A DNA stretch of 56,489 nucleotides. Origin: Clostridium sp. AF37-5 (GTDB taxonomy: Bacteria; Bacillota; Clostridia; Lachnospirales; Lachnospiraceae). The position numbers and the translations under genes were made by a program. Shown piece after piece: positions 1-8,144 of this stretch (the stretch's first letter is position 1; each line of letters starts with the position of its first letter). Under the pieces are notes generated by a model. It made no database searches, was not told the origin of the DNA, and saw only the letters and a list, made by a program, of their open reading frames with translations. Location: NCBI RefSeq assembly GCF_003477605.1, contig NZ_QUDR01000020.1, positions 1-56,489 on the forward strand, read 5' to 3'.

Positions 1-870
1 GAGAACCCGTACCGTTATTGTGGGGAATACTACGATAAAGAGACGGAGGAAGTTTATCTGCGGGCAAGATACTATGAGCCAAGTGTAGGAAGATTTATCA
101 CAAGAGATACTTATACCGGGGAAAGTAATGAGCCGCTGAGTCTGCATTTGTATACCTATTGTGAGAATGACGGGGTGAATGCATGGGATCCGAGTGGACA
201 TTATAAAATTAAGATGAAGCATATAAATGGAATGAAATGGAAGAAAAATTGGAAGGGAAGGAAATGGACTAAAAAGAATATTAGCATGATGAATGCTCTT
301 TTAAAAAAATATGGTATTAAGAAGAAGAAGAGTATTGCATTGATGATGGCAACCTGTGATCAAGAGAGTGGTCAGGGAAGAATTATGCAAGAAGAGGGAG
401 ATGATAATTATTGTAGGAGTCATGGATATACAGTATATACTAAAGGTGCAGGATATATCCAAATTACAGGAAATGATCAACTTGATTTTTTGTCATATAT
501 AGGAGTTAAACCTAAGACAAATAGGACAGAGCAGATTTCAAAAAAATATGCATGGGAGGCTGCATGTTGGGAATGGGGGATTTGTCAAAAAGGTGGTCAT
601 AGTATGAATAAATATGTTAGTGATCATGGGAAAAGTATATCGGTTTTTTTGATTACTCAGTATTATATTAATGGATGGCCTTATAGTAAAGGTGATAAAA
701 AATATGAACAATTTAATTCTGATATGACTTCATTACGAAAGAAGACAAAGAAATTTTCTTATAATAGGAAAAAGATAGTAGTTGATAATATGAAATATAG
801 GGCACCAAGTAGATGGAGCGAGAGAAGTAAATCTTATGAAAAAGCTATGAAAGTGTTCTATGGTAAATGA
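1..870 (+). CDS. RHS-repeat polymorphic toxin, C-terminal end, GH19/lysozyme-like tail (5' partial)
   Basis: The reading frame is open at the left edge, so only the last 289 residues are seen. Residues 1-63 form the conserved RHS-associated core end: 'RYYEPSVGRFITRDTYTGE', then 'YTYCENDGVNAWDPSGH', the classic site after which RHS toxin tails diverge. The following variable tail of about 225 residues is Lys-rich. It carries 'ATCDQESGQG' and 'KGAGYIQITGNDQ', which resemble the GH19 chitinase/muramidase motifs (Ala..HE(S/T)GG, and GRGxIQLTG). This suggests a peptidoglycan-cleaving effector with the Glu of 'QESG' as catalytic acid. The next gene is 32 nt downstream and looks like its immunity partner. 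The RHS core call is strong. The enzyme class is inferred from motifs; another lysozyme-superfamily fold (SLT-like) is possible. Confidence 0.85.
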   Translation, partial: ENPYRYCGEYYDKETEEVYLRARYYEPSVGRFITRDTYTGESNEPLSLHLYTYCENDGVNAWDPSGHYKIKMKHINGMKWKKNWKGRKWTKKNISMMNALLKKYGIKKKKSIALMMATCDQESGQGRIMQEEGDDNYCRSHGYTVYTKGAGYIQITGNDQLDFLSYIGVKPKTNRTEQISKKYAWEAACWEWGICQKGGHSMNKYVSDHGKSISVFLITQYYINGWPYSKGDKKYEQFNSDMTSLRKKTKKFSYNRKKIVVDNMKYRAPSRWSERSKSYEKAMKVFYGK

Positions 871-902
871 TGTGATAAATTTATTTACCATTGAGATAGG
901 AT

Positions 903-1718
903 GTGATATGTTTGAATATGAAAAGAAAATGGTTATATATTATTTTTAGTTGTGTATTTTTGGGCTTTTTGTTATTTGTTGTTAATATTTTTACGACGGA
1001 AAGGAAAAAGGAAAAAAATACTGAATTTCCAGTAATTTATAATGTCGAATATATGGAGTACAAGGAAGAACAATGGGACAGATTCAAAATTTATGTGCCA
1101 TATGTGGAGAATCTAGGAAACCAAGATTTAGAAAAGACTATAAATAATGTTTTAAAACAGGAAGCGGTAACATGGTTGATGAATGATAATATATTTTCGA
1201 AAGGTCATAAGTCAGAGAAACCACGTGTGATATGTCAATCTAAGCAAATATTATCAATTGAATTGCCCTATAGAAGTGTTGGTGGCAGATTCATATCGTT
1301 TGTAAATCATTATATTACAATTGATATGCAAACTGGAAGAAAAATTACATATAGCGAATTGATAGAAAATGAAGGTAAATTGATTGATTTGTTAAGAGAT
1401 GGAAAGTCAATTTTCTCTGATGGTACAATATATGATAATAATCAGAATGAGTCAGATCTATATATAAGAAAAAAAATGAAGGAAATGTCAAAAGATGATA
1501 TAAAAGAACTTTTAGAACAGTGCAAAATGTCACAAGAGGATATTTTATTATATGATGAGGGGAAAGGAAAAACTACTGTTGAGACACGTGCGGATTTTTA
1601 TATATCAGAAAATGCTTTTAGTATTACATATGTAGAGGGAACATGCCGTTACTATGTATCCATTGGATTAGAGATATTAAAGAAAGAAGGGGTAATTAAT
1701 ATGGCTTATTTTAGTTAA
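903..1718 (+). CDS. Membrane-anchored RsiV/PdaC-like (DUF4163/DUF3298) protein, probable immunity to the upstream toxin
   Basis: About 271 residues. The N-terminus (MKRKW then LYIIFSCVFLGFLLFVVNIF) is a signal anchor, so the rest should be outside the membrane. The body follows the DUF4163/DUF3298 pattern: 'IYVPYVENLGNQDLEKTINN' early, then 'ILSIELPYRSVGGRF', then 'YITIDMQTGRKITYSEL'. This is the layout of RsiV and PdaC C-terminal domains; Bacillus subtilis RsiV is known to bind lysozyme. Sitting right behind a lysozyme-like RHS tail, it is a natural immunity candidate at the cell surface. The start shown is GTG; ATG at 918 is equally plausible and neither has a strong ribosome site. A frameshifted homologue lies at 3976-4792. 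Family likeness is by eye; immunity is inference. Confidence 0.7.
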   Translation: MICLNMKRKWLYIIFSCVFLGFLLFVVNIFTTERKKEKNTEFPVIYNVEYMEYKEEQWDRFKIYVPYVENLGNQDLEKTINNVLKQEAVTWLMNDNIFSKGHKSEKPRVICQSKQILSIELPYRSVGGRFISFVNHYITIDMQTGRKITYSELIENEGKLIDLLRDGKSIFSDGTIYDNNQNESDLYIRKKMKEMSKDDIKELLEQCKMSQEDILLYDEGKGKTTVETRADFYISENAFSITYVEGTCRYYVSIGLEILKKEGVINMAYFS

Positions 1719-1816
1719 ATTGCTATTATTACAGATTATTAGGCAGAAGTATCGTTCCTCTAAGTCGTGATACTACCCAGGAGTTTGACAGGTGAATATC
1801 GAAAAAATTACAAAAG

Positions 1817-3459
1817 TGTCCCCTCATTCTGCAAAAATCGACTTGAGTATTGCAATTGTTGTGTTTATTGTAAAATATAATTACCGAAAGTTGCAAATGA
1901 GAATTGGAGAATGTTGCAAAACATTCGTTAAAAACTCTCAGGAACGGTGTAGCGCCTGAGTGGTAGCCACCAAGTATGAGTTTTCCAATGAAAAGATCCA
2001 TTGCAGACATATCCAAAAACCATTAACCTTGTTTTTGTTGTAGCAAACAAATAAAGACAAGGAGGAAAGGAGAATGTCAACTACAATGGATCAGATACAT
2101 CATATCAGAGATTCATGAATCCAAACTGGACCCGTTCAAACCTCTGATTGATGAATGGCTGCTGGCAGACAAGCTTGCACCTCGAAAGCAGCGGCATACA
2201 GCCAAAAGAGTCTATAAACGCCTTAAAGATGAGGCAGATGGCTTTGAATGCAGTTACAGGCTTGTCGCTTTATACGTCAAACAGAAGAAAGAGGAATTAC
2301 GGCTAAAGAGAACCGATGGCTACATTCCTCTTGTGCATCACCCCGGCGAAGGTCAGGCGGACTTTGGAACTGCTGATTTTTACGAAAACGGCAGGCTTCA
2401 TCACGAAGCCAAGTATCTTGTGCTTAGTTTTCCATACAGTAACGGCGGCTTTCTCCAGCTTAATTACGGAGAAAACATGGAGTGTCTTCTGGAAGGTCTG
2501 GTTGCCATATTTGAGCACATCGGTGGGGTTCCCACTGAAATCTGGTTTGACAATACCAGAACCATTGTCACCAAGGTTATTAAAGGTGGCGGACGAGATG
2601 TAACAGAGCGTTTTCAGCGCATTACCGAATCAAGCCGGTATTCATGAATCCCGAATCCGGATGGGAAAAGGAAAACGTAGAAAACAAGGTCGGCTACCTG
2701 CGTCGTAACGAACTTGTACCGGTTCCCCGCTTCAATGATCTTGCAGAAGAAAATCGTCATCTTCTTGAACGCTGCGAAAGCGACATGCAACGTGAGCATT
2801 ATGATGACGATGATAATCGTTTTATCAGCGAACTGTTTGAAGAGGATAAGGCACGTTTGCGGCCACTCCCTTGCGTACCATTCGACACGGCTCTTTACAC
2901 GACCGCGACAACAGATAAATATGGCAAGTTTACCCTTGATGCAGGAAAGCACCGTTATTCTGCTTCACCGGCTTTTTGTGAGTCAATCGTCAATCTTAAG
3001 ATTACATCATCTGCTGTGATTGTCATGGATACCGACATGCACGAAATTGTCCGTCACAAGCGCCTTTATGGTGATGAGCATGAAAGAATGGACTGGCTTC
3101 CATATCTTACATATATCGCAAGGAAACCACGCTCTCTGCGAAACAGTGGCATTTATGACATGATGCCCCAGACCATGCAGCTTTACATGGATAACTGCGA
3201 AAGCAGGGAACGGGGGCGGGTCTTAAAGGTTCTTGCTGAACTTACGGAAAGAACAGGATTTGCCAGCGCCGTTAAAACAGTGGATGAAGCAGTCCGGCTG
3301 AATGCAACAGACCCGGACAGTCTGCAGAGCCTTTACAGACGAACTTATGCAGATGTACCGCTTCTGCCTCCGCTTGAGAATAAAGCTTTACTGCCACAGC
3401 AGAAGGTCATTCCCTTTAGGAACGATCTGAAGATGCTGGATGTTGCCCTTAAGAAGGGA
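1817..3459 (+). mobile_element. IS21-family insertion sequence remnant (left end and istA, no istB)
   Basis: A degenerate IS21-type element lies between the first immunity gene and an RHS fragment. A TGTCCCC-type start near 1817 may be the left terminus. About 255 nt of non-coding sequence precede the istA remnant at 2074. The element stops abruptly near 3459, where the frame runs into RHS repeat sequence. No istB and no right end follow. Its base composition is visibly more GC-rich than the AT-rich array around it, which fits a foreign insertion. The left boundary is a guess from the terminal-like sequence; the right boundary is a clear coding junction. Confidence 0.65.
2074..3459 (+). pseudogene. 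istA: IS21 transposase IstA, broken
   Basis: The start ATG at 2074 follows a GGAGG site and gives 'MSTTMDQIHHIRDS' before a stop. The frame then shifts and resumes at 'SEIHESKLDPFKPLIDEW', so the N-terminal helix-turn-helix has been deleted. A long middle part (about 2099-2630) carries the DDE-domain region 'HHPGEGQADFGTADFYENG' and 'GGVPTEIWFDN'. A second frameshift near 2611-2635 is followed by 'FMNPESGWEKENVENKVGY' through 'MDWLPYLTYIARKPRSLR'. The 3' end fuses at about 3459 to RHS sequence. At least two frameshifts and a missing HTH make an active transposase unlikely. Family assignment is firm from the many IstA motifs. Confidence 0.88.
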
Positions 3460-3817
3460 AGATATTTCCTATACCTATGACGCCAACAATAACCGGAAAC
3501 AGATGACAATCGGAAACAAGACAACCGCTTATCAGTACAACAAAAACGACGAACTGCTCCGCACCGATACGCTGCATACCGACACGGAGAAGAACGATGT
3601 GGTAATTTACAAAAATGATAAGAACGGGAACCAGCTTGCTACCGTGAACCGCTCTGAAATTCCGACAGAAGCAAAGGATACGTCTTACATCGATGTCGAT
3701 GTGACGCTGGGAGACAATCAATTGAACGATAACGTAGTAAACCATTATAATGCTTTGAATCAGCTGACCGAGACGCTTACGAAAAACTATAAGGATGGTA
3801 TCATAATGTTAGAATAA
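3460..3817 (+). pseudogene. Orphan RHS/YD-repeat fragment
   Basis: About 119 codons in one frame carry YD-type repeats: 'YTYDANNNRKQMTIGNKTT', 'YQYNKNDELLRTDT', and 'YKNDKNGNQLATVNR'. These are typical of RHS shell repeats, not of the core end. The fragment has no start of its own because it begins at the IS21 junction, and it ends at a TAA after 'NYKDGIIMLE'. It is therefore a piece of a second RHS gene, or of a displaced cassette, truncated on both sides. An immunity-like pseudogene follows 158 nt later, the same order as at the left edge of the window. Confidence 0.8.
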
Positions 3818-3924
3818 CTTCTTTCTAGGTGATTGGTCTTTAGTATCTATCAACTCAATTATACCATATCTAGTCAGGAGTTATTTGCTTTTAAAGAGAA
3901 ATGTGTAGTATTTATGTGGCTTGT

Positions 3925-3941
3925 GGCGTTTTGCAAACGCC
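3925..3941. other. Short perfect hairpin
   Basis: GGCGTTT-TGC-AAACGCC forms a 7-bp perfect stem with a 3-nt loop. It lies in the gap between the RHS fragment and the frameshifted immunity homologue. There is no strong T-run after it, so it is not a clear terminator. It could be a remnant of a mobile element end. Confidence 0.4.
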
Positions 3942-3975
3942 TAATCTAAAATATTTTATACGAGGAGAATTGAGG

Positions 3976-4792
3976 ATGAAAAAAAATATTATTTGGGGAA
4001 TTAATATTATAGTTATTATTATAATTGTGTTTTTGGTGAGTTGTTTTTTTAGAAATAATGCAAACGAAAGTAATGATATTAAAACAGTGAAAAATACTGC
4101 AACAGTAAAAAAAAACGGTACAAGATGGTAATTATTCGATTGGATTCTATAGTTATGAAAAGAAAATCCGGAATAAGACAAAAAAGTGCTGGATACCTTT
4201 TGTGGATTTTGCTAGTTTAGAAACAACAGATGAGAACCTAGAAACAACAGATGAGATAAATGATATTTTGTTTGATAGTGCTACAAAGTGGATGAACTAT
4301 TGTTTTGTAAGCTCAGTAGCAGAACGAGAACAACCAGTAATCAGGTGCCATAACGATAGATATTTGTCAATTGAATTAACATATCGTACTCATGCAAACA
4401 AAGTTTTTGAAATATGTAATTTTATCACAATTGATTTGAAAAGAAAAAAAAGAATTTTTTTAAAAGACATTGTGGATAAGAAGACAATTATTAAAAAAAT
4501 GCGAGAAGGAACAGATGTTTATTTAAAAGAATTTGCGGTTTTGGATAAGAAAGAGAATGAGAGGGCAACTTTACGGTTTCGTGAATCCTTAAAAAAGACT
4601 CCCATTACAGAGTTAGAAAAAATGGTGGATGAATGCTCTATGGATGAAAGTATGTTTCCATCTGTATCTAATGCAAAAAGAACCGGTCTTGAAAATAAAA
4701 GTGGATTTTACATACAGGGGAATATACTTGTTATTGATGATGCAAGAATGCGTCAACATGGTAGGATAATTATAAAAAATGTAATTAGCTAA
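3976..4792 (+). pseudogene. Second RsiV/PdaC-like immunity homologue, frameshifted at an A9 run
   Basis: ATG 3976 follows a GAGGAG site and begins a TM anchor (MKKNIIWGINIIVIIIIVFL). The frame stops soon after a run of nine A at 4107-4115. Dropping one A there restores a frame through 4792 that matches the protein at 903-1718: 'KKCWIPFV', 'YLSIELTYRTHANKVFEI', 'NFITIDLKRKKRIFLKDI', and a similar C-terminal 'SGFYIQGN'. So this is a paralogue with a +1 base in a homopolymer. It may be dead. Alternatively, slippage at the A-run in transcription, or phase variation, could switch it on. Its position behind an RHS fragment repeats the toxin-immunity order. Confidence 0.75.
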
Positions 4793-5247
4793 GTGGAAAG
4801 CGGTAAGTACTTCCTAATTATATCAGCTAATAGGATATAATTATAAGGATTTTTTAGTTGTATAGTAAAGGATAAGTATGAGCAGAAAAACTTGTTATTT
4901 TTTTTGAAGAAAGTTGGAGAAGAATAATCATCATATATATGTTAAGAAATTAAAGATGTTAATGTGGTAAAACAAAATGTATATAATAAGATATTTGCGA
5001 CAAAAAGTTCTTGGTATAAATAGAAAATGATTACGAAGAATGTCCTTAAAATGTTTTGTGACAAAGATGCTGATAGCATGATCTAAAATATTATTAAGGA
5101 GTAATTAAGGAGATAAAACAACTTACGATAGATACAGATAGGGAATCTCTCAGTGTAAGTAAGAGAGACGTCCAGTTTACATAGTTGCAAGATTTAAAGA
5201 GATTTGTTGACCGTCTGTATTGGTGTGAAGGAGAGTAGAAATTATAT
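4793..5247. other. Gene-free AT-rich stretch
   Basis: No convincing reading frame on either strand. The stretch is very AT-rich. Its 3' end (from about 5213) is the copy of a shared flank also found at 18301. Nothing else was recognised. Confidence 0.5.
5213..5244 (+). repeat. Shared cassette flank, copy 1 (copy 2 at 18301-18332)
   Basis: About 32 nt starting GTCTGTATTGGTGTGAAGGA recur at 18301 with one difference. Both copies sit directly before the start of a small membrane protein gene and include its ribosome site. The sequence to the left of each copy is unrelated, so 5213 and 18301 mark recombination junctions between cassettes. Confidence 0.75.
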
Positions 5248-5715
5248 ATGAAAAAAAGCATGTGTGCTAAGTGGTTTGAAATAAAATTATGGAAGAAACT
5301 AATAATTCTTTTCCCTATAACTTTTATAATTATTTTTGTTACTCTTTTTGAGACAACACCTGTTAATTTGAATGCTTCTAATATTTCAGAAATATATATT
5401 GGCATGCATAGTATGATGACGGATGATATTATTACTGGAAAAGCGTCGATTAAAGGGAGAGAAGATGTTGAAAATGTTGTTTGTAGTTTGAATCGAATAA
5501 AAGCAATTCGTGGAAAATATTCTGCTGAAGAATTAAGTGGTGAACCACCACAGGCAATGATTACTTGTTACGGTGAAAGCGGTAAAGAGATTTATACAGT
5601 TAAATTTTATGATGGTTTTATGATGGTAGACAATGAATTATATAGGATTACTGGCAAAGTATATAAAGAATTAGCCGAGTTGTGTGACAAGTATGGAGAG
5701 TGCCAAATTAATTGA
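5248..5715 (+). CDS. Single-TM membrane protein, DUF5301-like external domain
   Basis: 155 residues, ATG behind GAAGGAGAG. Residues 17-34 (KLIILFPITFIIIFVTLF) form a membrane anchor; the remaining 120 residues should lie outside. The domain has regular short strands and a C-terminal helix ('YRITGKVYKELAELCDKYGE') as in DUF5301-type proteins of Firmicutes, a likeness seen only by eye. No catalytic motif is visible. The promoter at 5754 lies downstream, so this gene has its own upstream control, probably carried in the shared flank region. An immunity role is suggested only by its position in the array. Confidence 0.7.
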   Translation: MKKSMCAKWFEIKLWKKLIILFPITFIIIFVTLFETTPVNLNASNISEIYIGMHSMMTDDIITGKASIKGREDVENVVCSLNRIKAIRGKYSAEELSGEPPQAMITCYGESGKEIYTVKFYDGFMMVDNELYRITGKVYKELAELCDKYGECQIN

Positions 5716-5753
5716 GTAAGTCAGGGAAATTGTGAAATATTAGGAAAAGCAAA

Positions 5754-5782
5754 TTGACAAAATCTGTGTTTATTAATATAAT
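5754..5782 (+). promoter_or_regulatory. Consensus sigma-A promoter, copy 1
   Basis: TTGACA (5754-5759), 17-nt spacer, TATAAT (5777-5782): a perfect consensus. It lies 140 nt before the lipoprotein gene at 5923. A near-copy including spacer and downstream GCGTTATAT sequence lies at 13156-13184. Confidence 0.85.
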
Positions 5783-5922
5783 AGACACAGATTTTTGTTG
5801 TCAAAGCGTTATATTAAAAGTTATGGATTAATAAGGAGGGGATGAAGCTATGGTAGGCGTCAAGTAAGTTTTACTGAAACATTTATTTGTTCGTAGTAAA
5901 TTATTTAAGGGAGGATTGTTTT

Positions 5923-6516
5923 ATGATTTTAAAATTAATTAAGTACAGTTTAACGATGTTATTATGTTGTATAACTCTTATTTCATGTGGACAGGAGAAC
6001 ATTTCTACAAATAAACCGGATATTGGCAAGAAGGAGAATTATTCTACCGGAACGCCGGATATAATAGAAAATTCTTCGTTACCAACTCAGACTCCGAAAA
6101 AATCAAAAGGCAGAAATAAATCAAAGAGAGGGGAATTACAGGCAATATATGGGAAATGGAAAATATTAGATATGGTTGGATACGGGTATATTTATGGAGA
6201 ATTTTCAATGAAAGATTATGTAGGAGGGACTGTCACTATACGTGAAAATTATATTGAGACTAATCTGCCATTGGGTAGGTGGAAATTAAAAAATCCAATT
6301 TATAAATTGGAAAAACAAAATGAAGAGGATTTTTGGGAGTATAGTCATGCTAATATTCATAGTGGATTTGGTTTTAAAAGCGAGAAAATTAAAGCAGTAA
6401 CAGTCTTTGATGATAAGGATGAATGGGATGAATTTGGAAATATATTTTGGATTAGAGATAAAGACCATCTGATATTTTTTGGACCTGTTTATTTTTTGGC
6501 AAAAAGAATAGAATGA
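5923..6516 (+). CDS. Small lipoprotein of unknown function
   Basis: 197 residues from ATG 5923, chosen because GGGAGG precedes it; an earlier in-frame start lacks one. The signal sequence ends in a lipobox (CCITLISCGQ), so the mature protein is lipid-anchored. A low-complexity Ser/Thr/Lys/Pro linker covers about residues 25-70. The folded part starts 'IYGKWKILDMVGYG' and is rich in alternating aromatic strands, ending 'DKDHLIFFGPVYFLAKR'; a small beta-barrel (lipocalin-like) is possible but not shown. First gene behind the consensus promoter. No family was recognised. Confidence 0.75.
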   Translation: MILKLIKYSLTMLLCCITLISCGQENISTNKPDIGKKENYSTGTPDIIENSSLPTQTPKKSKGRNKSKRGELQAIYGKWKILDMVGYGYIYGEFSMKDYVGGTVTIRENYIETNLPLGRWKLKNPIYKLEKQNEEDFWEYSHANIHSGFGFKSEKIKAVTVFDDKDEWDEFGNIFWIRDKDHLIFFGPVYFLAKRIE

Positions 6517-6625
6517 GTACATACTTAGAAATTTTACAGAGGATTCATACGAGGGGAGTATGGATGAAGATGGTTTTAATTTATTAGAAGGAAGCATGGA
6601 AAAAAACACAGAGGAGTATTTTGGA

Positions 6626-7606
6626 ATGAAAAAAGTAAAATACATTATATTAGTTGCAGTGGCAGGAATATTGATTTTTTGCTGTTATCGGATTGTATTT
6701 GCACCACATTCTTACCGGGATGTTGTTTCTCGGGAAATAGATAATATACAGCCAAGTATTAATACGAGTTCTTTTGAAAGTTTAAGTGTACAGAAGTTTA
6801 ATGATACAAAATATTATTTAGATGAGAATAATGCACTGTGGTTAAAAAGTCCAAAGGAAGAGAAAATTTGCGTTAGACAGGTTGCATATTTTCTGGTGTG
6901 GCAAAACCGTTTGATATATACAACTACCGACAATATAAAAGCGATATATGAAATGCCTCTCTTAGGGGCCAATAAAAAGTCTGAAAAGAGGGTATCGGAG
7001 GAGGCACGGATTATATTTTGTGATAATCAATTTCTTTATATTTATACGGCTCAAAAAATGTTGCTTAAATATGATTATTCATGGAAGGAAATTGAAGCAA
7101 TTGATATGAAGAAAAAAGGTGTGGAAGTTAATTTTGAAAGAGCATGCGTTGTGAAAAATAAAATTGTATTTTGTACAGAAAGTGATGGTGCGGATGGTTT
7201 TGATATGTATTTGTTTGATTTAAAAACAAAGTACATACAAAAAATTCCTTTTTCTTCAAAAGAAACAAATGAGTATGCAATAAGGAATGATGTTGTTCGT
7301 TGGAAAGGAGAAATCTACTACATGAGATGTAGTTATAATGATGGAGATATGAATAATTCACTTACACGTGCAGAATCAATTGACGATGGAATATATAGAT
7401 TAGATTTGGCAAAAGGAAAATTAGAAAAGATATCGGAAGATGTAGGGGAATTCTTAATAGTGATTGATAATAATCTATGTGTTGTTAGGGATTCGTTTAT
7501 GTTTGGTATGACGTACAAAAAGGTCCAATAAACTGCAACATTTATAAGTGCTGAATCGTTGTATTATATAAAAGGGAAAGAGTTGACAGAACAAAAAGAC
7601 TGCTAA
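6626..7606 (+). pseudogene. TM-anchored beta-propeller-like protein, stopped by in-frame TAA
   Basis: Start ATG 6626 is preferred because GAGGAG lies 9 nt upstream; the frame is open further up to 6560. A TM anchor (YIILVAVAGILIFCCY) leads into repeated strands such as 'NRLIYTTTDNIKAIYEMPL' and 'DDGIYRLDLAKGKLEKI', typical of propeller proteins. TAA at 7529-7531 ends the frame. The same frame continues for 24 more codons ('TATFISAESLYYIKGKELTE...') to a second stop at 7604. That tail is conserved as loose remnants at 9391, 13107 and 14095, so the TAA is probably a nonsense mutation near the C-terminus. The shortened protein may still fold. Confidence 0.65.
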
Positions 7607-7795
7607 AAGAAAGGGAGGAACAAAAGGGATGGCGCTCCGGTACAATAAAAAGTTAGTTATAATAATGATTATGTTAATATTGCTTAGTTGTACAAGCTGT
7701 GGTGTGAAGCAAAGTAAGGATAAGCAAGAGGCAAAGAAAAAGATAACAAGAGAGGGGGATTATTCCTATGCAAATTCTACGGATATAGAATTTGT
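7533..7795 (+). repeat. Duplicated block: 3' tail remnant plus ribosome site plus lipoprotein leader (copy at 9393-9641)
   Basis: About 250 nt are nearly the same in both places. The block covers the old gene tail, the GGGAGGAAC ribosome site and the first 52 codons of the lipoprotein genes at 7629 and 9479. Identity ends sharply after 'YANSTDI'. Copy 1 has a short insertion (about 12 nt) before the ribosome site. Confidence 0.85.
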
Positions 7796-8114
7796 AAAAT
7801 CAAAATTTCCCAATATAGAAGAAATTAAAGCTGTATCATATATATATGAGAAGAAAAGTAACGATAGGGAGATTGGATTAGAATGGATACATTTTGAAGG
7901 CATCATAAATATTGGTGAGAATTTCTCGGAAAAAATTGCAAGAGAATATGATTGGGAACCGTGTGATACTATACCAAATTTATCAATAAAGACAAAAAAT
8001 ACGGATTATATGTATTGCGAGGAATTTACGGATGACTATACGTCCGATTCATTTGTTGGAGAATTCTATTTTGTTCCAAGTAGTAAACAACTAATATTTT
8101 ATGGGGAGTATTAA
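7629..8114 (+). CDS. Chimeric lipoprotein, leader shared with the gene at 9479
   Basis: 161 residues, ATG behind GGGAGG. Signal sequence with lipobox region 'LILLSCTSCGVKQ', so lipid-anchored outside. The first 52 residues match the protein at 9479-10723 almost exactly. From 'EFVKSKFPNIEEIKAV' onward the two are unrelated. The unique 109-residue part holds aromatic and acidic residues and ends 'FYFVPSSKQLIFYGEY', a closing strand like that of the lipoprotein at 5923. No enzyme motif was seen. The shape (constant secretion leader, variable body) suggests cassette swapping. Function unknown. Confidence 0.75.
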   Translation: MALRYNKKLVIIMIMLILLSCTSCGVKQSKDKQEAKKKITREGDYSYANSTDIEFVKSKFPNIEEIKAVSYIYEKKSNDREIGLEWIHFEGIINIGENFSEKIAREYDWEPCDTIPNLSIKTKNTDYMYCEEFTDDYTSDSFVGEFYFVPSSKQLIFYGEY

Positions 8115-8144
8115 AGAAGTTAATTTATATGCGAGGGGATTTGG

